Source: Nitrospirota bacterium (lineage in GTDB: Bacteria; Nitrospirota; UBA9217). From it: 64,000 bases of DNA. The DNA is taken from positions 1 to 64,000 of the forward strand of contig JALNZF010000011.1 of assembly GCA_023229435.1 (NCBI GenBank). Reading direction: 5' to 3'. Position numbers and translations under genes: made by a program. Below, piece after piece: positions 43,601 through 53,203 of the stretch. The first letter of the stretch is position 1. The number at the start of each line of letters is the position of its first letter. The notes below the pieces were generated by a model. It made no database searches, was not told the origin of the DNA, and saw nothing but the letters and a program-made list of their open reading frames with translations.

Positions 43601-46600
43601 TGGGCATGACCGCTCCCCGGGTCGAAGGACAGATGCTGGCCATGAAGAGGGCCTATGACAAGGCCGGATTCTCGCCGGCAACGGTTGAGCTTTTTGAGGC
43701 CCACGGAACGGGCACGGTCGTCGGCGACCTCGTGGAGGCTGAATCGGCAACGCGGTTGCTTCAGGAGAGCGGAGCGGCTCCGCAGAACTGCGCGATTGGA
43801 TCGGTAAAATCGATGATCGGTCATACCAAAGGGGCTGCGGGGCTTGCCGGAGTTATCAAAGCAGCCCTCTCTCTCTACCACAAGGTGCTCCCCCCGACGA
43901 TGGGAGTCGACAAGCCAAATCCCAAGCTCGATTTTCTGAACGGGCCTCTTTATATCAATACTGAAGTCCGCCCCTGGGTCGGGGATGGCAGCAGCGTGCG
44001 CCGTGCTGGCGTAAGCGCGTTCGGTTTCGGAGGAACCAACTTCCATGCTGTTCTCGAACAGTATAAAGGCCGGATCGAATCCGACCGGTCTGCCGCCGAC
44101 GCCTGGCCCGCAGAGCTTTTTCTCTGGGAGGGACAATCGAAAGACGAGATCATTGCCGCGGTGCAATCCCTCGAACAGGCCCTCGCTGCGGGAGCCCGCC
44201 CTCTCCTGCGCGACATCGCCTTCACCCTGTGGGAGCTGTTCAGGGAAAAGACAAAAAAGAGAGGTAGCGATACATCGCGTCTTGCGATTGTGGCTTCATC
44301 TCCCGATGACCTGAAAGAGAAACTCTCAGCCGTTGCCCGGTCCCTGAATGACGTCAACTGCGCCGCTGTTTCCGACCAGAAGGGGATTTTCTATTCCAGC
44401 GGACCGTCCGTCGGTCCGGGTAAAATAGCATTCCTTTTCCCCGGCCAGGGTTCCCAGTATCCGAACATGCTCAAGGAAGTCTCGGTACTTTTCCCCGAGG
44501 TGCTCGACGCCTTTGAACGGGCAAATGCGGCGCTGAAGGAACGGTTCCCCGGGAAGCTGAGCAGCCTTGTGTTCCCCCCTCCGCGCTTCAGTTCCGAGCA
44601 CGAAGCAGAGCAGAGAAAAAACCTGGCGGAGACGAACGTCGCGCAGCCCGCGCTCGCTGCGGCAAGCCGCGGGATGCTGAACCTCCTCAAAAAAATGTCT
44701 TTGCGGCCCGATATGACAGCCGGTCATAGTTACGGTGAGTATCCGGCCCTGTCCGCAGCCGGCGTCTTTGGCGAGGACACACTGTACACCCTTTCGGAAG
44801 CGCGGGGTCGTTTCATCATCGAGGCCGCAAAGGGGAGCGACCTGGGCGCCATGGCCGCGGTGAAGGCAAACGCCGCACAGTTGAAAGATATTATCGCGGC
44901 CATTCAGGGCGTTGTGATCGCAAACATCAACTCTCCCCGCCAGACCGTTATCTCCGGGGAAAAGGCCGCAGTCGAGAAGGCGATCTCCGTTCTGAAAGAC
45001 CGGCAGATCCACGCTCAGCTTCTGCCTGTTTCAGGTGCGTTTCATTCACCGGCAGTCGCCCCGGCAAAAGAACTCTTCTCGAATTATCTGGAAACCGTCG
45101 AATTATCTTCCCCTGCCATCGAGGTTTTTTCCAATACATCGGCGGCGCCTCACGGCTCCTCCGTTCAGGAAATCCGAGCTTGTCTTTCCGAGCATATGGT
45201 AAAGCCCGTCGAATTTGTCCGCGAGATAGAGGCAATGTACGAGAGAGGCGCGCGGACCTTCATCGAAGTGGGACCCGGAAGCGTTCTCACCAACCTGGCG
45301 AAACAGATCCTTGACAACAGGACGTTCCTGGCAGTGGCGACCGACGCCCAGGGGCAGCCCCCTCTTGCCCAGCTGCTGAAAACACTCGGACAGCTTGCCG
45401 TTAATCGCGTGCCCCTGACCATTGGACCGCTCTTCCGGGGCCGTGCTACCCGACACCTTGCTCTCAATGACCTTGAGGCCGAAGGCAGGGAAGAATATTC
45501 CGCCACAACCTGGCTGGTCAATGGAGCGGGAGTCAGGCAGCCGTCGACGCAGATGAAAAAGCGGGAGGAAAGAACGTACGATGGGATCTATAGGCTGCGC
45601 GAGAGACGGCTTGGCCGCGGAATGCAAAAGGAGGCATTACGACACATGCCCATGAAAGAATCCTCTCAAGCACTGCCACAGAATTCTGAAGTGCAAACGA
45701 ATACGTCGACTATACCCGCAGCGAATGCAGCGTTCAGCGATCAACTTTCCGCGGGCGGCGCTGACGAAATGGTGATGCGCCAGTACCAGGAGCTGATGAC
45801 GCGTTTTCTTGAAACGCAGAAGAGCGTGATGATGGCCTATCTCCAGGGCGCGTCGACGGCCCTTCCCGCGCCAGCCCCGGGTCTGACTGCCATTCAACCT
45901 GACAACGGAGATCAGACGCTTCTGCAGTCTGCCGCGGCAAGATCCAAGGCTCCGGAATTCATCCCCCGTCTGGTTCAGTCGCCGGATGTGCACGGATCTT
46001 TTTCTCCATCGGTAAAGGAACCTGTGGCTGCCGCAGCCCCGGGAAACGGCGGGTCTGCCGGGAGCGCTGCAGCGAACGGCAATCTCGAGAAAGAACTGCT
46101 CCGGGTTGCCGGGGAGAAGACCGGTTATCCCGCGGAGATGCTGGACCTCGACCTCGATATAGAAGCGGACCTGGGGATCGATTCGATCAAGCGCGTCGAA
46201 ATCATGGGCGCGTTCATCAAGAGCCTGCCGCAGGCCGAGCAGGAGAAGCTGCAGCCGGTCATGGAAGAACTCACCAGGCTCAAGACCTTCAGGACGATCC
46301 TGGAAAAAGCATCACAGGCGGCAGTTGCAGACCGGGTCCAATGCAACACGCGTACAGTCGTTGCGCCGAATAACGGTGAGCCGAGTTATTCAATGCCGGA
46401 TGAACGCGGCAACGAATTCGTTCCGAGATGCATTCTGGAAATGGTTCCGACCCCCGCTTCGAAACAGACACTGAATGTTCCCGCCGATGGTGTATTCATA
46501 GTGACCGGGGACAGCCGCGGTGTGGCCGGAGTTCTGGCGGGAGAGATAAAAAAAGCGGGAGGCCGTGCAATCGTCCTGCGGCAAGCGGGCGGAGAGTGGA

Positions 46601-47997
46601 AAGACGACGGACAGTCAATGACTGCGGATCTGACCGACCCGTCCGCGGTCCGGGAAGCAGTAGAATCCGTCCGCCGCGAATTCGGACGGGTCGTCGGTCT
46701 CATCCACGCGGCACCTCTCGGCACATCGTCGGCTCTGGGCGCACTGAGCCTGAAGGAATGGAAGGCCGGCCTGAAGAATGATGTCAAGAGCTTCTTTTAC
46801 CTGGCAAAGACCCTCGGCCCGGACCTCAGGTATGCGGGGAAAAAGCAGGGGGCCTGGATCATGGCGGCCACGGCTTTGGCCGGATACCCGAAAGAGAATG
46901 GCACCTCGTCCGCGGGCCACGCCGGACTGGCGGGCATGCTCAAGACCCTGGCCCAGGAATGGCCGGAAGTCTTATGCAGGACAGTTCATCTCGACGCGTC
47001 CGCGCCGGCTGCTGTTTTGAGTGATTGGCTGCTGCAGGAGATGACTGTGCGGGAAGGCGCCGTGGAAGTGCTGTACCGCGGCGACGAGCGCATGACGTAC
47101 CGGTCCGTGGCCGCGCCGCTGCCGGAAAAATTAGACGATCGGATGCAGATCAAAAAAGACTGGGTCATCCTGATCACCGGCGGCGCTTCGGGTATTACGT
47201 CGGAAGTTGCACAGGAAATCGCGGTAAACTATAAACCGACGCTGCTTCTCGCGGGAAGATCGGCTCTCCCGGCTGATGAATCGCGGGACACGGCCGGGCT
47301 GACCGCGCCGCGGGATATAAAAGAGGTGCTCATACGCCGGGTGGAGGCGTCGGGGAAAAAAGCAACGCCCGCCGAGATCGAAGCGGCATATGCCCGCCTG
47401 ATGAAGGACCGGGAAATCCTGAGAAACCTTGAGACGCTTCGAGAGACGGGCTCGACCGTGCATTACTTTCAGGTCGACGTACGGGATGAAGAACGATTCA
47501 GCAACCTGATAACGAAAATCTACCAGACCTTCGGGCGTCTGGACGGGATCGTCCACGGCGCCGGGATCGTGGAGGACAAGCTTCTCGAAGACAAACAGCC
47601 TGATTCGTTCGACCGCGTCTTCGACACGAAGACGGAAAGCGCTTTTATCCTGAGCCGCGCGATCAGGGCCGAGTCATTGAAATTCATCGTCTTCTTCACG
47701 TCGGTGGCGGGTTGTTTCGGGAACCGGGGGCAATCGGACTACGCAGCGGCCAACGAAATCGTGAACAAACTTGCGATCTACTTCGACATGCAGTGGAGCG
47801 GCCGCGTCGTGGCAATCAACTGGGGGCCGTGGAGAAAAATCGGTATGGTCAGCCCGGCGCTGGAAATACAGTTCGCGGAACGCGGCATCCAGTTGATTCC
47901 GCCTGCAATAGGGTGCCGGATGCTGCTTGACGAGTTGAAGTACGGGCAAAAGGGAATTGCCGAGATCGTTATAGGGAACGGGCCGTGGATGAAATAG
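40633..47997 (+). CDS. PUFA-synthase-like polyketide synthase: two NPD-ER domains, KS-AT-ACP-KR
   Basis: 2454 residues from ATG 40633 (ggtga five bases upstream; ATG 40573 and 40621 are alternatives). Domains: two nitropropane-dioxygenase/PfaD-like flavin domains, about 1-250 (LLVKGNEAGGFVGEK) and 335-575 (QGPMARVSD, EGNECGGHIGPRSG); a ketosynthase about 700-1145 with the Cys889-His1024-His1064 triad (DAACASSLAA, EAHGTGT, GHTKGAAG); an acyltransferase about 1260-1560 with Ser1366 in GHSYGEY; one ACP about 1820-1900 with Ser1851 in LGIDSIKRVEI; a non-catalytic-looking SDR half (1950-2150); and a ketoreductase (2177-2406) with Tyr2370 in SDYAAAN. The order matches PfaA with PfaD fused in front. 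It extends and reduces an acyl chain on its own ACP. Its stop overlaps the next gene by 13 bases. Confidence 0.9.
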   Translation: MNPDSGKSRTFQIIALTPPGTADPSVAIAASRAGHLGILDLEFVEDPVVALEAIRKMSRHAGKSIGIKLNADDDRLIRAISVNIPDNVSVVVLTTAKTEGLRACIETCCANNRSVVLEVTSLAQAMAGSEAGVDGLLVKGNEAGGFVGEKTAFVLMQQIVKALTLPVWVQGGIGLHTAAACYSAGANGVVLDFQLSLLRESSLPESVKRVITRMDGTETVCIGDKDSFFRLYKRPGAAPHQVQKVASSVDRDVMEQESVTALRFSSRGRISWNETAEAVWPIGQDAAFAALFAKKYGSVGALLKALAESVRDHVRAAKIAGILQEGSPLAKSHATAYPIVQGPMARVSDNAAFLAKVADAGALPFVAISQMRPQEISFLLGEVSGLFGDRPWGVGLLGFIESEHFNAQLKAIEPFSPKFAVVAGGLPNQVALLESKGMRTYVHVPSPAILEMFIDAGVRRFIFEGNECGGHIGPRSGYVLWETMIENLLDKFKEGRTPGEFHLLFAGGIHDSVSAAAVAAMAAPLARSGAKVGIQMGTAYLFTKEITETAAIASGYQKNALRCSGTRVLETSHGHALRCCDTPFAGVFAEKKKQLADEKQPQEQMRSGLEKLVVGRSRVAAKGLIVNPAYGKGTGENYLISVNDDQQKAEGLYLIGQLAALRDEVFTIRELHRATTGEAVQRLQTLEEPEAIPVNRDRKSVDVAIVGMSCCFPKAKNLREYWENVLRKVEAISEIPSNRWDWKAYFDKDKKARDKIYARWGGFLDDMPFDPTKYGIPPSSLNAIEPVHLMTLEMVGAALRDAGYEGKEFTRDRTSVIIGTGAGIGELGQKYVMRSTLPMVFEIDSDEVMNRFKEWTEDTFPGILMNVLAGRVANRFNLGGVNYTIDAACASSLAALYDASRELETGSSDMVIVGGVDACQSPFTYTCFSKTNALSPTGKCKVFDEKADGTVISEGLAFLILKRLEDAERDGDRIYAVLKSVAGSSDGRGMGMTAPRVEGQMLAMKRAYDKAGFSPATVELFEAHGTGTVVGDLVEAESATRLLQESGAAPQNCAIGSVKSMIGHTKGAAGLAGVIKAALSLYHKVLPPTMGVDKPNPKLDFLNGPLYINTEVRPWVGDGSSVRRAGVSAFGFGGTNFHAVLEQYKGRIESDRSAADAWPAELFLWEGQSKDEIIAAVQSLEQALAAGARPLLRDIAFTLWELFREKTKKRGSDTSRLAIVASSPDDLKEKLSAVARSLNDVNCAAVSDQKGIFYSSGPSVGPGKIAFLFPGQGSQYPNMLKEVSVLFPEVLDAFERANAALKERFPGKLSSLVFPPPRFSSEHEAEQRKNLAETNVAQPALAAASRGMLNLLKKMSLRPDMTAGHSYGEYPALSAAGVFGEDTLYTLSEARGRFIIEAAKGSDLGAMAAVKANAAQLKDIIAAIQGVVIANINSPRQTVISGEKAAVEKAISVLKDRQIHAQLLPVSGAFHSPAVAPAKELFSNYLETVELSSPAIEVFSNTSAAPHGSSVQEIRACLSEHMVKPVEFVREIEAMYERGARTFIEVGPGSVLTNLAKQILDNRTFLAVATDAQGQPPLAQLLKTLGQLAVNRVPLTIGPLFRGRATRHLALNDLEAEGREEYSATTWLVNGAGVRQPSTQMKKREERTYDGIYRLRERRLGRGMQKEALRHMPMKESSQALPQNSEVQTNTSTIPAANAAFSDQLSAGGADEMVMRQYQELMTRFLETQKSVMMAYLQGASTALPAPAPGLTAIQPDNGDQTLLQSAAARSKAPEFIPRLVQSPDVHGSFSPSVKEPVAAAAPGNGGSAGSAAANGNLEKELLRVAGEKTGYPAEMLDLDLDIEADLGIDSIKRVEIMGAFIKSLPQAEQEKLQPVMEELTRLKTFRTILEKASQAAVADRVQCNTRTVVAPNNGEPSYSMPDERGNEFVPRCILEMVPTPASKQTLNVPADGVFIVTGDSRGVAGVLAGEIKKAGGRAIVLRQAGGEWKDDGQSMTADLTDPSAVREAVESVRREFGRVVGLIHAAPLGTSSALGALSLKEWKAGLKNDVKSFFYLAKTLGPDLRYAGKKQGAWIMAATALAGYPKENGTSSAGHAGLAGMLKTLAQEWPEVLCRTVHLDASAPAAVLSDWLLQEMTVREGAVEVLYRGDERMTYRSVAAPLPEKLDDRMQIKKDWVILITGGASGITSEVAQEIAVNYKPTLLLAGRSALPADESRDTAGLTAPRDIKEVLIRRVEASGKKATPAEIEAAYARLMKDREILRNLETLRETGSTVHYFQVDVRDEERFSNLITKIYQTFGRLDGIVHGAGIVEDKLLEDKQPDSFDRVFDTKTESAFILSRAIRAESLKFIVFFTSVAGCFGNRGQSDYAAANEIVNKLAIYFDMQWSGRVVAINWGPWRKIGMVSPALEIQFAERGIQLIPPAIGCRMLLDELKYGQKGIAEIVIGNGPWMK

Positions 47998-50900
47998 CGA
48001 TCATAGGGATGTCCTGCATTTTCCCCGGTGCGGGCACGGTCGGGGAATACTGGCAGAATATCCTGTCCAAAGTGGACGCGATCAGCGATCCCCCGGAGGA
48101 TTGGGAAGCCGCGCGTTTTTTTGATCCGGCGTCCCGGACGAACGACCGCATTTACTGCAAGAAGGGCGGATACCTCGGTGAACTGGCCCGCTTCGATCCC
48201 CTCGAATTCGGGATCATGCCATCGTCCGTCGACGGCGGCGAGCCGGACCATCTCATTTCGCTCAGGGTTGCAAAGGAAGCCCTCGACGACGCGGGATACC
48301 GCGAGGACATGATCGACGCCGAACGGACGGAAGTGATCGTCGGCAGGGGGACGTACATCAACCGGGGAGTGATCAACACCTTTCAGCACGGGGTAGCGAT
48401 CGACCAGACGCTCGAGATTCTGAAAGAGCTTCACCCGGAATATACGGACGATGAGCTGCAAAAAATAAAAAAACGCCTGAAGGAAAGCCTCCCGCCATTC
48501 AACGCGGAGACGGTGTCCAGCCTCGTACCCAATGTGTTGGCGGGCCGGATTGCGAACAGGCTGAACTTCATGGGAGCCAACTACCTGGTCGACGCGGCAT
48601 GCGCTTCTTCCCTGGTTGCTGTCGAGCACGGGATGCGCGACCTCCAGGCCGGGAAATGCGACCTTGCGCTTGTGGGAGGAGTGAATGCTTCCATCCCTCC
48701 ACCTATTCTCATGATCTTCTGCCAGATCAACGCATTGTCAAGGAAGCAGAAAATGAGTCCATTCGACGAGTCCGCCGACGGAACGATGCTGGGCGAGGGC
48801 CTGGGGTTTGTGACGCTCAAGAGAAGGAGCGACGCCGAGCGGGACGGGAACAGGATTTACGCGGTCCTCAAGTCCGTTGGCATCGCCAGCGACGGACGTA
48901 AACTGGGACTGCTGACACCGCGTCTCGAAGGGGAGGCATTGGCGATCCGACGCGCTTACGAGACGGCAGGTATATCACCTTCAACTATCGGGCTGGTCGA
49001 AGCCCACGGAACTGCTACGACCGTGGGCGACCTCACCGAATTCCAGGCCCTGAAGAGCGTTTTCGGCCCGAGCGCGCCGGGACGTCCAACGTGCGCCGTA
49101 GGCACGGTAAAGTCCATGATAGGGCACCTTATACCGGCTTCGGGAATGGCCGGCCTCATAAAGACCGCTCTTGCCCTTTACCACAAGGTGCTGCCGCCGA
49201 CCCTGAACTGTTCAAAGCCGAATCCGGCCCTCGAACTGGACGGCTCGCCGTTTTATATCAACACCGAGACGCGGCCGTGGATACACGGCACGGAAGGCGT
49301 TCCCCGCAGGGCGGGCGTGAACGCATTCGGCTTCGGCGGGATCAATGCTCACGCGGTGCTCGAGGAATACACCGGCGCACGAGAGGTCGTTGCCGGCCAC
49401 CTGCATCAGAAATGGGACACGGAGTTTCTGCTTTTCCAGGGGACTACACGGGACGATCTGATCAAGGCCATGGGCCGGACAGCGGACTTTGTAAAGGCGA
49501 ACCCGGAAGTCAATTTGAAGGATCTCGCTTATTCCCTGAACAAGGATTGGCAGATGTCGGAATCGCGTCTCGCGATCGTGGCAAAATCCGCCGAAGACCT
49601 GTCGAAAAAAATCGAGTATGCCGCAAAGGCCCTCGGGGACCCATCCTGCTCCCGGATCCGGGACAGGCAGGGCATTTATTTCTTCGAGAAGCCCTTGGGC
49701 AGGGATGGTAAGACCGCGTTCCTTTTTCCCGGCGAGGGATCGCAGTATCCGACGATGCTCGCCGACCTCTGCATCCATTTCCCGGAGGTGCGAACCGCTT
49801 TCGATCTGCTCGACCGCGCGTTCGCGCGGCACGAGAGGGGTTATCTCCCGAGCGATACGATCTTTCCTCCGCCCCTGGCCGGAAAGAATGGCAAACGCGA
49901 CCTCTGGGCCATGGACAGCGCGGCGGAGGCGGTATTTGCCGCAAACCAGGCGTTGCTCGCGCTCCTGTCCTGCCTCAAGATCAAGCCGGACGTATTGCTC
50001 GGCCACAGCACCGGCGAGTACAACGCGCTGCTTGCGTCGGGGATGATAAAGATTGAAAGCAGCGAAGGGTTCATCGAATTTGTACTCGGGGTGAACAGGG
50101 TTTATGAGAAGTTCGCGAAAGAGGGCGGCGTTGCCGAAGGAGTGCTGCTGTCCGCCGGAGCGGTAAAGAGAGAAGACATCGATGCGCTCATCGCTCGGAG
50201 TTCCGAACCGCTCTATATCGCCATGGACAACTGCCCGAACCAGGTTGTCCTGTGCGGATCGGACAGCGCCATAAAGATCGTCGAGAAATGGCTCAGAAAG
50301 AACGGATCGCTGGCCGAACGTTTTCCGTTCGGCCGCGCCTATCACACCCCGCTGTTCGAGGCGATCTGCGGGCCGCTCCTCGATTATTTCAAGGGAATGG
50401 ACGTGCACGCCCCCGCGATCAGAACGTATTCGTGCGTGACCGCGGCTCCCTATCCCGGCGATCCCGCCGCCATACGGGAACTTGCGACATCCCAGTGGGC
50501 TAGGCGAGTGCGCTTTACCGAGACCATCGACGCGATGTACAACGACGGGGTACGCGTTTTTGTCGAGGTGGGGCCGAGGGGCAATCTGACCGCGTTCGTC
50601 GATGACATTCTGCAAAAAAGACCGCATCTTGCCGTGCCCAGCAACCTGCACCGGAAATCCGGAATCTCGCAGCTCAATCACCTGCTCGGCATGCTTGCGG
50701 CGCACCATGTACCCTTTGATCCCGCGCTGCTGTATCAATATCGTTCGCCGGTCGATCTTTTTTCCGCAGTGACCGGGGAAGGATCGGTAAAGCGAAAAAA
50801 GCTGCGAGTGGCGGCGAAGGTAGAGCTGACACTGCCGCGGCTCGGCCTGAAGGACGCCGACCAGCTGAGACGGCCTGCATCGCAGACCGCCGAGGAAAGA

Positions 50901-52877
50901 AGGCCCGGGCTGTCACGGCCGACGGCAGCAAGAGATACTGCCCGTGCCGTTGCGCCGGACGCCAGATCGCTCATCATGATGAACCATCTGAAGACCATGG
51001 AGCAGTTTTTGCAGGCCCAGCAGGAGGTCTTCCAGACCTTCCTCGGAAGCAGGGGCGGCAACACCTTAATTCTGCCGGAAAAAATCGGGAGCGAAGTCCG
51101 GTGCAGCGCTCGGGAAAAGCGTACCGGGATTTCGGCAGCGGGTATAGACGCTTCCTCCCGGAAGCTTCCCTTTGTCAGGGAGATCGTTTCGCTTGAAGCC
51201 GGGAAAGAAGCGGTGGTTTTGTGCAGGGTCACTATCGACGAAGACCGTTTCCTGCTGGATCACGCCATAGGCGGAAAAGTCTCGGAAACGGACCCGCATC
51301 TCGCCGCGCTTCCCGTCATGCCTCTTACCTTCAGCATGGAGATCCTGGCGGAGGGCGCCGCTGTTCTGATGCCGGGGAAAAAACTGGTCGGCATGAGGGA
51401 GGTCCGCGCATATCGCTGGATCGGTCTGGATAATGCCGCCCGCGTCTTGAAGATCACCGCAAAGACCAGGGCCGGAGCGCCGGGCGAAGTCGAGGTGCAG
51501 GTTCGGGAGGCCGAAGACGCGGATGTCCGCAGCGGCAGGCCGCGAATGCCGATCATCGAAGGGATTATGGTGTTCAACGACGCCTATTCCGCACCACCCG
51601 AGGCGGCGCCCCACGTCCTTAAGGACAGCCGGCCGTCGAAGTGGTCCGGGGCCGGTCTGTACGACGGCTTCATGTTCCACGGTCCGTCTCTCCAGGGGGT
51701 CGCTGCTATGGAACTCTGGGGCGAGAACGGCACGACGGCGGTACTGAAGGGCATGCCCACGAACGGTCTTTTCGCCTCGCGCCCGGCCGTCGCATTTCTA
51801 TGCGACCCGATCGTGCTCGACGCGGCGGGGCAGGTGATTGCTTACTGGACCTCGGACCACCTGAGAAAGGCGTATCACATATTCCCCTTCAGACTGGAGG
51901 CGCTCCATCTTTTCGGCCCGGCGCTGGAAGTGGGCGAATCGGCGGAGTGCAGGGCCAGGATAGAGCTGATCGAGGATACCCTGGTAAGGTCGGATATTGA
52001 TATCGTGGGGCCGGATGGACGGATCAGGGCGAGCATGAACGGGTGGTGGGACCGGAGATTCGACCTGCCCGACGAGTTTTTTTCCCTTCGCAGCTCTCCG
52101 GCAAAAGGAATGATGAGCAGGGAGTTTCCGGTTCCCGAAGGTGCAGGTTTCTCCGGCTTGTCCTGCGCGATCCTCGACATGCCCACGGAATTTCTGACCG
52201 CGCACGATATGATCTGGCTCCGTGTTCTCGCTCATCTGGTACTGAGCAAAAAAGAGCGGGCCGCGTGGTCCGGCATCAAAGGGACGGACCAGCGCGTCAT
52301 GGAATGGCTCCTCGGCCGTGTGGCGGCCAAGGACGCGGTCAGACTGCTTCTCAGGAAACAGGGAAAAATCGGGATCTGCCCGGCCGACGTTGAAATCGGC
52401 GTTGACGCGAACGGCAGGCCGTTTGTCGAAAGCATTCGGGGGGAAAAGGGGATACAGCCGCCGCTGTCTATTTCCCACACCAACGGCATTGCCATAGCGG
52501 CGGCGGGCGGCTCCGGTTCCGGGCTCGGCATTGACGTGGAACTGCTCCGGCACCTGGATACAGGTTTCGACGATGTCGCCTTTACGGAGGAGGAAAAAGA
52601 GATCCTGCGAGGCATTACCCCTTCCGGCGATCACGAGTGGCTGCTTCGTTTCTGGTGTGCTAAGGAGGCTGCGGCCAAGGCGCTCGGCAAGGGGCTTATG
52701 GGAAATCCCAGGAACATGACCATACGGGCCGTCGAACAAAAGACGGGCACGCTCAGGGTGGACGCAGCGGGAAAAATGATGTCGCACCTCCCGGCCGGGA
52801 ACGGCAGGCAACTGGATGCAAATACTTTCCGCGAGGGTGATTTGATCGTTGCAATATCGACATATCAAGCGAGGTGA
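47985..52877 (+). CDS. PUFA-synthase-like polyketide synthase: KS-AT-DH with C-terminal PPTase
   Basis: 1630 residues from GTG 47985, inside the end of the previous gene (aggg upstream). Ketosynthase 1-460 with Cys206-His341-His381 (DAACASSLVA, EAHGTAT, GHLIPASG); acyltransferase about 570-880 with Ser675 in GHSTGEY; dehydratase about 1075-1370 with His1093 in LLDHAIGG and Asp1279 in VLDAAGQ; and a Sfp-type phosphopantetheinyl transferase about 1420-1630 with GIDVE (Asp1517) and FWCAKEAAAK near 1556. It has no ACP of its own and probably works with the ACP of the first synthase or the small ACP that follows. The built-in PPTase would switch on those ACPs. Confidence 0.9.
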   Translation: MDEIAIIGMSCIFPGAGTVGEYWQNILSKVDAISDPPEDWEAARFFDPASRTNDRIYCKKGGYLGELARFDPLEFGIMPSSVDGGEPDHLISLRVAKEALDDAGYREDMIDAERTEVIVGRGTYINRGVINTFQHGVAIDQTLEILKELHPEYTDDELQKIKKRLKESLPPFNAETVSSLVPNVLAGRIANRLNFMGANYLVDAACASSLVAVEHGMRDLQAGKCDLALVGGVNASIPPPILMIFCQINALSRKQKMSPFDESADGTMLGEGLGFVTLKRRSDAERDGNRIYAVLKSVGIASDGRKLGLLTPRLEGEALAIRRAYETAGISPSTIGLVEAHGTATTVGDLTEFQALKSVFGPSAPGRPTCAVGTVKSMIGHLIPASGMAGLIKTALALYHKVLPPTLNCSKPNPALELDGSPFYINTETRPWIHGTEGVPRRAGVNAFGFGGINAHAVLEEYTGAREVVAGHLHQKWDTEFLLFQGTTRDDLIKAMGRTADFVKANPEVNLKDLAYSLNKDWQMSESRLAIVAKSAEDLSKKIEYAAKALGDPSCSRIRDRQGIYFFEKPLGRDGKTAFLFPGEGSQYPTMLADLCIHFPEVRTAFDLLDRAFARHERGYLPSDTIFPPPLAGKNGKRDLWAMDSAAEAVFAANQALLALLSCLKIKPDVLLGHSTGEYNALLASGMIKIESSEGFIEFVLGVNRVYEKFAKEGGVAEGVLLSAGAVKREDIDALIARSSEPLYIAMDNCPNQVVLCGSDSAIKIVEKWLRKNGSLAERFPFGRAYHTPLFEAICGPLLDYFKGMDVHAPAIRTYSCVTAAPYPGDPAAIRELATSQWARRVRFTETIDAMYNDGVRVFVEVGPRGNLTAFVDDILQKRPHLAVPSNLHRKSGISQLNHLLGMLAAHHVPFDPALLYQYRSPVDLFSAVTGEGSVKRKKLRVAAKVELTLPRLGLKDADQLRRPASQTAEERRPGLSRPTAARDTARAVAPDARSLIMMNHLKTMEQFLQAQQEVFQTFLGSRGGNTLILPEKIGSEVRCSAREKRTGISAAGIDASSRKLPFVREIVSLEAGKEAVVLCRVTIDEDRFLLDHAIGGKVSETDPHLAALPVMPLTFSMEILAEGAAVLMPGKKLVGMREVRAYRWIGLDNAARVLKITAKTRAGAPGEVEVQVREAEDADVRSGRPRMPIIEGIMVFNDAYSAPPEAAPHVLKDSRPSKWSGAGLYDGFMFHGPSLQGVAAMELWGENGTTAVLKGMPTNGLFASRPAVAFLCDPIVLDAAGQVIAYWTSDHLRKAYHIFPFRLEALHLFGPALEVGESAECRARIELIEDTLVRSDIDIVGPDGRIRASMNGWWDRRFDLPDEFFSLRSSPAKGMMSREFPVPEGAGFSGLSCAILDMPTEFLTAHDMIWLRVLAHLVLSKKERAAWSGIKGTDQRVMEWLLGRVAAKDAVRLLLRKQGKIGICPADVEIGVDANGRPFVESIRGEKGIQPPLSISHTNGIAIAAAGGSGSGLGIDVELLRHLDTGFDDVAFTEEEKEILRGITPSGDHEWLLRFWCAKEAAAKALGKGLMGNPRNMTIRAVEQKTGTLRVDAAGKMMSHLPAGNGRQLDANTFREGDLIVAISTYQAR

Positions 52878-52879
52878 AC

Positions 52880-53191
52880 ATGAACGAACATCAAGCGGCA
52901 GGCGCAATAAGCGCGGAAACGATTCAATCCGGACTTACCGGCATTCTGAAGGAGATGACGGCCGACTGGGACCTTTTTTATTCAGGCGATATCGGCGCCG
53001 ACACGAAATTGATCGAGGAACTCGGGTTTGAATCGATCGACATCGTCCAACTCGTGGTTGCCATCCAGGAGCATTTCAAACGCCGGGATTTTCCGTTCGA
53101 GGAACTTCTGATGGCGGACGGAAGGTACGTTGACGAGATCACGGTGCGCGATACGGTGTCGTTTCTCCATGGCCATCTCAATTCCCATTAA
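52880..53191 (+). CDS. Free-standing acyl carrier protein
   Basis: 103 residues from ATG 52880 (gaggtg upstream; a GTG at 52874 overlaps the previous stop). The phosphopantetheine site is Ser52 in ELGFESIDIVQLV, and the acidic helix that follows is typical of ACPs. At about 100 residues it is slightly longer than a usual ACP, with an extended N-terminus. It likely carries the starter or the finished chain between the synthase and tailoring enzymes. Confidence 0.87.
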   Translation: MNEHQAAGAISAETIQSGLTGILKEMTADWDLFYSGDIGADTKLIEELGFESIDIVQLVVAIQEHFKRRDFPFEELLMADGRYVDEITVRDTVSFLHGHLNSH

Positions 53192-53203
53192 GGAGATTTT
53201 TTT

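Noticed and set aside
49212..50738. Long minus-strand open frame (508 codons) within the second synthase
   Set aside because: Lies wholly antisense to a KS-AT coding region with intact motifs; shadow of codon bias.
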